From UBA826 sp045564655 (GTDB lineage Bacteria > Chloroflexota > Dehalococcoidia > Lucifugimonadales > UBA826): 64,000 nt of DNA. The stretch covers positions 1 to 64,000 of the forward strand of contig JBJLGX010000022.1 in NCBI GenBank assembly GCA_045564655.1. The letters are read 5' to 3'. The stretch's first letter is position 1. The number at the start of each line of letters is the position of its first letter. Positions 59,799-64,000 of this stretch are shown piece by piece. The position numbers were made by a program, and so were the translations under genes. The notes under the pieces are model-generated. The model ran no database searches. It was not told the DNA's origin and saw nothing but the letters and a program-made list of their open reading frames with translations.

Positions 59799-60560
59799 GT
59801 GGCAGGCAAAATTTTTTTAATAAATGTTGGAAGTAATGCTAATCATTCTTTTTGCAGTCCCATATTTAATGACAGGACATTCGAATTTATTCCAATACCC
59901 GAAGATATAGAAGTTTCATATCCTCATGGTATTAAATATAGGGATTTGAGATCTTATTACGATCCAGCAAGTAATTTAGATTTATATATCCCAGAAAATT
60001 TACGAGATGTATCTATGCATAATGATCCGGAGTTTGACACTTTTACTTATGGTGATAATTGTGATGTAAATCCAAGAGCTTCTGCATTAAGAAAAGTTTC
60101 AAGGGGTGATTTTCTAATATTTATTTCTAGGTTACAAAATTGGGTCGAAGGTGCTCCAACTAATATTTTTGGTTTTTATTTAATAGGCTATATACATGTA
60201 GATCAGGTTGCCGAATCTATAGTTAGTAAGTTAGATAAAAGCCTTATGAAAAGATTTTCTGTTAATGCTCATGTGAGAGCAGCCATGTTTAATGAGAGTA
60301 TGTGGAATTCATTTTGGCTTTTTTCGGGTTCTTCTTGGTCAAAAAGGTTTTTTAAAGCAGTTCCTGTGACAAAATCTTTTTGTGATGATGTTTTTAGAAA
60401 ATCAAATGGTGATAAGTGGGATTGGAAAGAAAATAGGACAGACCTGCAAGTTATTGGTTCATATACTAGGACTTGTAGACCTATTTTGAATTCTAATATT
60501 GAATCTGACCATAAGAGGATTAATATTTTGTGGGAATGGATATCAAAGTATTCAGAATGA
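59799..60560 (+). CDS. Nmad3-like (nucleotide-modification-associated) protein
   Basis: 253 residues, GTG start with AAGGGA five bases upstream. KIFLINVGSNANHSFCSPIF, TFEFIPIPED and the NIFGFYLIGYI segment resemble the Nmad3 domain (PF18754), named from its occurrence with enzymes of modified DNA bases. No catalytic function is established for the family. Coupled to queG (gap of nine bases), which handles a 7-deazaguanine in tRNA, so a link to base modification or its control is possible. The family call is from memory of the pattern and should be searched. Confidence 0.65.
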   Translation: MAGKIFLINVGSNANHSFCSPIFNDRTFEFIPIPEDIEVSYPHGIKYRDLRSYYDPASNLDLYIPENLRDVSMHNDPEFDTFTYGDNCDVNPRASALRKVSRGDFLIFISRLQNWVEGAPTNIFGFYLIGYIHVDQVAESIVSKLDKSLMKRFSVNAHVRAAMFNESMWNSFWLFSGSSWSKRFFKAVPVTKSFCDDVFRKSNGDKWDWKENRTDLQVIGSYTRTCRPILNSNIESDHKRINILWEWISKYSE

Positions 60561-60595
60561 TAATGTTTAATAAACATGATAAACTTCTTGCTACG

Positions 60596-60694
60596 CCGGG
60601 GGAGCTTAGTTATCTAGGCTGAGAGGGTAGAAATACCGACTCCTTTTGATACCTATTTAGATAATGCTAAATAGGGAGTGCTAATCTTCTCCGG
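60596..60694 (+). promoter_or_regulatory. TPP riboswitch (THI element)
   Basis: P1 closes by CCGGGGGAG (60596-60604) with CTTCTCCGG (60686-60694), nine pairs including two G-U. The conserved CTGAGA of the pyrimidine-binding side (60620-60625) is followed by a loop, then ACCTATTTAGATAATGC and TAAATAGGGAG, the pyrophosphate-side consensus. Aptamer lies directly before the thiamine-precursor transporter genes, with the TTG start 30 bases after P1. No clear terminator follows, so it probably blocks ribosome binding (AAGGTGG at 60709-60715) when TPP is bound. Confidence 0.93.
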
Positions 60695-60724
60695 TATTCA
60701 TTAAATATAAGGTGGCATTATTAT

Positions 60725-61504
60725 TTGAATACCAATATTCCTGATAATTCATTGGATAGAGTATTTCTTAAAGATGTTAATTATTCTTTGGACTCATTAG
60801 AAGTTCTTAGAAGTATTAATTTTTCCGTTAATTCTAGAGAAATAGTGTCTATTATCGGCCCTAGTGGATGTGGAAAAAGTTCGATTTTGAATTTAATTTC
60901 TGGGATTCAAAGTCCTAGCTCTGGTCATATTAAGGTTGAAGGTAAAAGTGATCAATCTGATCGACTGAATATGATTTCATATATGCAACAAAAAGACCTA
61001 TTGCTACCTTGGAGAACAGTTTTAAGTAATGTAATTTTAGGCCTTGAAATCCAAGGTGTTGCGAAAAAAGAAGCTAAGGAAATCGCAATGGCCCAAATGG
61101 AAAAATTTGGTCTTTTAGGTTTTGAAGATAAATATCCTTTTACATTATCTGGTGGAATGAGGCAAAGGGCTGCTTTCTTGCGGACTATTTTAATGGATAG
61201 GCCTGTTTTGTTATTAGATGAACCTTTCAGTTCATTAGACGCGTTAAATCGCATGCAAATGCAAGAATGGGTAATTAAGTTGTTTGATAACGTGAACAAG
61301 ACGGTTATTTTTGTTACCCATGATATAGATGAAGCTATTTTCTTGTCAGATAGAATCTATGTCATGTCTCCATCTCCAGGGCAAATTGTTTCTGTTGAAG
61401 ATATTAAATTGAAACGACCAAGATCTAGGGAAGTAATGTTAACTTCACACGTTTTAGATATGAAAAACCGTTTATTAAATCAACTTTTGCAACCAGTAGT
61501 TTAG
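60725..61504 (+). CDS. Thiamine-precursor ABC transporter, ATP-binding protein (ThiZ-like)
   Basis: 259 residues of the nitrate/sulfonate/taurine-type ATPase group. Walker A IIGPSGCGKSS, Q-loop in MQQKDLLLPWRTV, signature LSGGMRQR, Walker B LLLDEPFSSLDALNR and H-loop VTHDIDEA. TTG start at 60725 with AAGGTGG nine bases upstream. The riboswitch upstream and thiD at the end of the operon point to uptake of a hydroxymethylpyrimidine-type thiamine precursor rather than nitrate or taurine. Confidence 0.9.
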   Translation: MNTNIPDNSLDRVFLKDVNYSLDSLEVLRSINFSVNSREIVSIIGPSGCGKSSILNLISGIQSPSSGHIKVEGKSDQSDRLNMISYMQQKDLLLPWRTVLSNVILGLEIQGVAKKEAKEIAMAQMEKFGLLGFEDKYPFTLSGGMRQRAAFLRTILMDRPVLLLDEPFSSLDALNRMQMQEWVIKLFDNVNKTVIFVTHDIDEAIFLSDRIYVMSPSPGQIVSVEDIKLKRPRSREVMLTSHVLDMKNRLLNQLLQPVV

Positions 61505-61511
61505 GAGGGGT

Positions 61512-62285
61512 ATGAAAAACCAATTAACATGGGTCCCCCCAATATTTTTTATCATAGTACTTTTACTAATATGGGATATTTTAGTAAAAGTTAACGATGT
61601 TCCTTCATGGCTTTTACCTAGTCCTTCTGAAATATTCCAAGCTATGCTAGATAATGTTCGTATACTTACATCACATACGATTACAACATTAACGGAAGTG
61701 TTATTAGGTTTTGCTATCGCTTTGCTTGTAGGATTATTGTTATCCTCCGCGATTACATTGTCTAATACTGTTGAAAAGTCATTTTATCCATTAATTATTG
61801 CTTCACAGACTATTCCTATAATTGTTATTGCACCAATGTTATTGGTTTGGGTTGGATATGGACTAATGCCAAAAATAATTGTCGTTGCGCTCATTAGTTT
61901 TTTCCCCATTGTTGTCAATACAGTTGATGGGATGAAATCTATCGATATGGATTTAGAGAGATTGTTTAAAACAATGGGTGCTAATAAATGGGATATATTT
62001 AGAAAAATCAGGATTCCGAATTCATTACCATATATGTTTTCAGGGTTAAGAGTTGCAATATCTATTAGTGTTATTGGGGCTGTAATTGGGGAATGGGTAG
62101 GTTCTAGTGAGGGATTAGGATATTTAATGATCAGATCAAAGCCACAATTTCAGACAGAACTTGTGTTTGCAGCAATATTTATTTTGTCTATTATGGGGAT
62201 TATTTTATTTTTTGGAATTGGGTTGTTAGAAAAAATATGTATCCCTTGGAACAACTTTAGAAAGGGAGATAACTTTGGTAAATAA
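61512..62285 (+). CDS. Thiamine-precursor ABC transporter, permease (ThiX-like)
   Basis: 257 residues, six hydrophobic helices. WLLPSPSEIFQAML and the cytoplasmic EAA loop (TMGANKWDIFRKIRIPNSLP) are typical of the SsuC/TauC/ThiX permease family. AGGAGGGG five bases before the ATG. Overlaps the substrate-binding protein gene by 11 bases. Confidence 0.9.
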   Translation: MKNQLTWVPPIFFIIVLLLIWDILVKVNDVPSWLLPSPSEIFQAMLDNVRILTSHTITTLTEVLLGFAIALLVGLLLSSAITLSNTVEKSFYPLIIASQTIPIIVIAPMLLVWVGYGLMPKIIVVALISFFPIVVNTVDGMKSIDMDLERLFKTMGANKWDIFRKIRIPNSLPYMFSGLRVAISISVIGAVIGEWVGSSEGLGYLMIRSKPQFQTELVFAAIFILSIMGIILFFGIGLLEKICIPWNNFRKGDNFGK

Positions 62286-63273
62286 TTTGTATATGAAAAA
62301 TTTAGCTTTTTTAGCTGTGTTTATACTTTTAAGTATTTTTGTTAGTGCATGTGACGAGCAAAATGATGGTAAAGATGTAACATTAGCACTAGACTGGTTC
62401 CCTAATGCTAATCACATAGGGTTATATATAGCAGAAGATAAAGGATACTTTAAAGAAGAAGGCTTGAATGTAGAAATACGTACTCCTTCAGATCCATCTA
62501 CTATATTACAAACTGTTGCCTCAGGAACTGATGATTTTGGTATTAATTATCAACCTGATTTATTAATTGCACGAGACGCAGGGGTCCCTGTAGTTTCTAT
62601 CCTTGGAATGGTACAACACCCATTGAATTCAATTATGACACTTAAATCTTCGGAGTATAAGTCTTTAAGTGATTTGAAGAATAAGAAAATTGGATATCCT
62701 GGTATTCCGTGGAATGAAGATGCCCTTGATACGATGTTGAAAACGGATGGGCTTACAGGAATTGAGGATGTTGAATTAGTAAATGTTGGCTGGGAATTAG
62801 GTACATCATTGATGTCTGGAAAAGTGGATGCTGTTATTGGGGCATATTTTACCCATGAGAGTATTAGCTTAGAAAATGAAGGATACCCAGTAGATATTTT
62901 CAGAATGGAAAATTGGGGTGTCCCCGATTATTATGAACTTATTTTAGTTACTAGTGAGACTTATTTAGAAGATAATTCTGAAACAGTTCAAAGTATTACA
63001 AGAGCTATTACAAAAGGGTATGAGGATGCTATTAGAGATCCTCAATCTGGCGCAGATATTTTAAAGAAATATTCTCCAGATATTGATGAGTCTATTGATA
63101 GGCCAGGTGCAGATCTTTTACAAAATCTTTGGGTAGACCCAGGTGTAAATTTTGGAAATCAGACATCAGAAAAATGGAATAATTTTGGAAATTGGATGAA
63201 AGATAACAGTATTATTTCTGATAATTTAAACATTGATGAGGCTTATACAGAAGAATTTTTTCTGATTAAATGA
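62275..63273 (+). CDS. Thiamine-precursor ABC transporter, substrate-binding lipoprotein (ThiY/NMT1-like)
   Basis: 332 residues. TTG start at 62275 with GGGAG six bases upstream; ATG 62293 lacks such a site. Signal with lipobox: ILLSIFVSAC. The mature part has LALDWFPNANHIGLYIAEDK and GYFKEEGLNVEI, the NMT1/THI5-like signature of proteins that bind formylaminopyrimidine or related thiamine pyrimidine moieties. Operon position with the TPP riboswitch and thiD supports this. Confidence 0.92.
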   Translation: MVNNLYMKNLAFLAVFILLSIFVSACDEQNDGKDVTLALDWFPNANHIGLYIAEDKGYFKEEGLNVEIRTPSDPSTILQTVASGTDDFGINYQPDLLIARDAGVPVVSILGMVQHPLNSIMTLKSSEYKSLSDLKNKKIGYPGIPWNEDALDTMLKTDGLTGIEDVELVNVGWELGTSLMSGKVDAVIGAYFTHESISLENEGYPVDIFRMENWGVPDYYELILVTSETYLEDNSETVQSITRAITKGYEDAIRDPQSGADILKKYSPDIDESIDRPGADLLQNLWVDPGVNFGNQTSEKWNNFGNWMKDNSIISDNLNIDEAYTEEFFLIK

Positions 63274-63305
63274 AACTTATTTATAAAATAGAGGTATAAA
63301 TATTT

Positions 63306-64000
63306 GTGACTTCTTTACCTAAAGCTATGACTATTGCTGGATCTGACTCTGGTGGGGGTGCTGGAATTCAAGCAGATTTAAAGACATTTTCTGCAAATGG
63401 AGTATATGGTTCATCTGTGATAACGGCTATTACAGCTCAAAATACTCTAGGAGTACACGATGTTTTGGAGTTACCTGCTTCATTAATTGAATCTCAAATT
63501 AGAGTAGTTATGTCTGATATAGGGTGTGATGTTATAAAAACAGGGATGCTTTCAAGTTCTGTTATTGTGGAAACAGTGGTTAAAACTCTAAAGGATTTTG
63601 AGTTTGAGAATATTGATATTGTTGTAGACCCTGTTATGAAAGCTAAAGGTGGAGCAAGCTTAATAAATGATGAAGCTATAGATACGGTAAAAAATATATT
63701 AATACCAATGGCTTCTGTTGTTACTCCTAATGTTCCAGAAGCAATTGAACTTACAAATATGAATATTGTTGATGTGAACTCTGCAAAAAAAGCAGCGTTA
63801 GCAATAATAGATATGGGATCTAAAGCTGTTGTTATAAAGGGAGGTCACTTGGAAGGACAAGAATCTCAAGATCTTTATTATGATGGAAAAGATTTTGAGG
63901 TTTTTTCTTCAGAAAGAATTGATACACATAATACACATGGAACAGGGTGTACATTTGCTTCAGCAATTGCTGCAGGATTGGCTAAAGGATTTTCAATGTT
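63306..64000 (+). CDS. thiD: Hydroxymethylpyrimidine/phosphomethylpyrimidine kinase, 3' end outside window
   Basis: Phosphorylates HMP and HMP-P for thiamine synthesis. GTG start at 63306 with AGAGGT nine bases upstream; the frame is open to the window end (231 residues visible of the usual 260 or so). AMTIAGSDSGGGAGIQADLK at the start, DPVMKAKGG in the middle and DTHNTHGTGCTFASAI with the catalytic Cys region near the end are diagnostic. Directly follows the transporter that imports its probable substrate. Confidence 0.94.
   Translation, partial: MTSLPKAMTIAGSDSGGGAGIQADLKTFSANGVYGSSVITAITAQNTLGVHDVLELPASLIESQIRVVMSDIGCDVIKTGMLSSSVIVETVVKTLKDFEFENIDIVVDPVMKAKGGASLINDEAIDTVKNILIPMASVVTPNVPEAIELTNMNIVDVNSAKKAALAIIDMGSKAVVIKGGHLEGQESQDLYYDGKDFEVFSSERIDTHNTHGTGCTFASAIAAGLAKGFSM

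Overview
The window is AT-rich, densely coded bacterial chromosome with short intergenic gaps, ATGA/TTGA stop-start overlaps and a few TTG/GTG starts. No rRNA, transposase, integrase, phage gene or CRISPR array is visible. The mix of many short-chain dehydrogenases (SDR), a mandelate-racemase/enolase protein, DUF1800/DUF1501/NHL clusters, a pair of deazaflavin (F420)-type nitroreductase-fold proteins, FabL, GuaB3 and a photolyase suggests a free-living marine Chloroflexota of the SAR202/Dehalococcoidia type from lit water. That placement is an inference from gene content; there is no rRNA or other decisive marker here.

Layout. 1-2985: three tandem SDR paralogues (the first cut by the window edge) facing a fourth SDR. 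3032-6600: a Zn/Mn ABC importer (znuB, znuC, znuA) with apt; znuA has a huge His-rich loop and a Fur-family-like operator just downstream of a good promoter. 6611-9082: metallo-beta-lactamase-fold hydrolase, HAD dehalogenase and DHDPS-family lyase. 9192-13087: a frameshifted methyltransferase, a tiny zinc ribbon, an IscA/ErpA-YgfZ Fe-S pair and a photolyase. 13094-16504: a compact fatty-acid operon (two MaoC-type dehydratase subunits, plsX, fabG, fabL) divergent from serS. 17937-32894: amidase (frameshifted), a likely catabolic run (alcohol dehydrogenase, MFS, two epimerase-like proteins, gamma-glutamyltransferase-like), a TolB-like lipoprotein, proB (frameshifted)-proA, alpha/beta hydrolase, MFS, MhpD-type hydratase and an SDR.

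33093-43674: two versions of a DUF1800-NHL locus, the first with DUF1501, separated by a regulator, an enolase-superfamily protein, small membrane proteins, an SDR and two F420-type proteins. 43858-47147: a tight five-gene operon (zinc ribbon, two orphan small proteins, a putative DICT+USP-like protein, an NAD-binding/DUF2867-like protein) that I cannot assign to a known system; it is the best candidate here for something undescribed. 47240-57425: PIG-L deacetylase, tRNA-Ala(GGC), acyltransferase, TauE, MATE, twin small barrel proteins, a MetE-like protein, GNAT, prfA-prmC and GuaB3. 57613-64000: PfkB kinase, queG plus an Nmad3-like protein, then a TPP riboswitch heading a thiamine-precursor ABC transporter and thiD (cut by the window end).

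Three loci (methyltransferase, amidase, proB) carry single-base frame breaks inside otherwise conserved coding sequence. All but one are extra bases, and five of the seven fall in 450 bp of the amidase. proB sits in an operon with intact proA, so consensus errors are at least as likely as real decay. No gene-free stretch exceeds about 220 bases.
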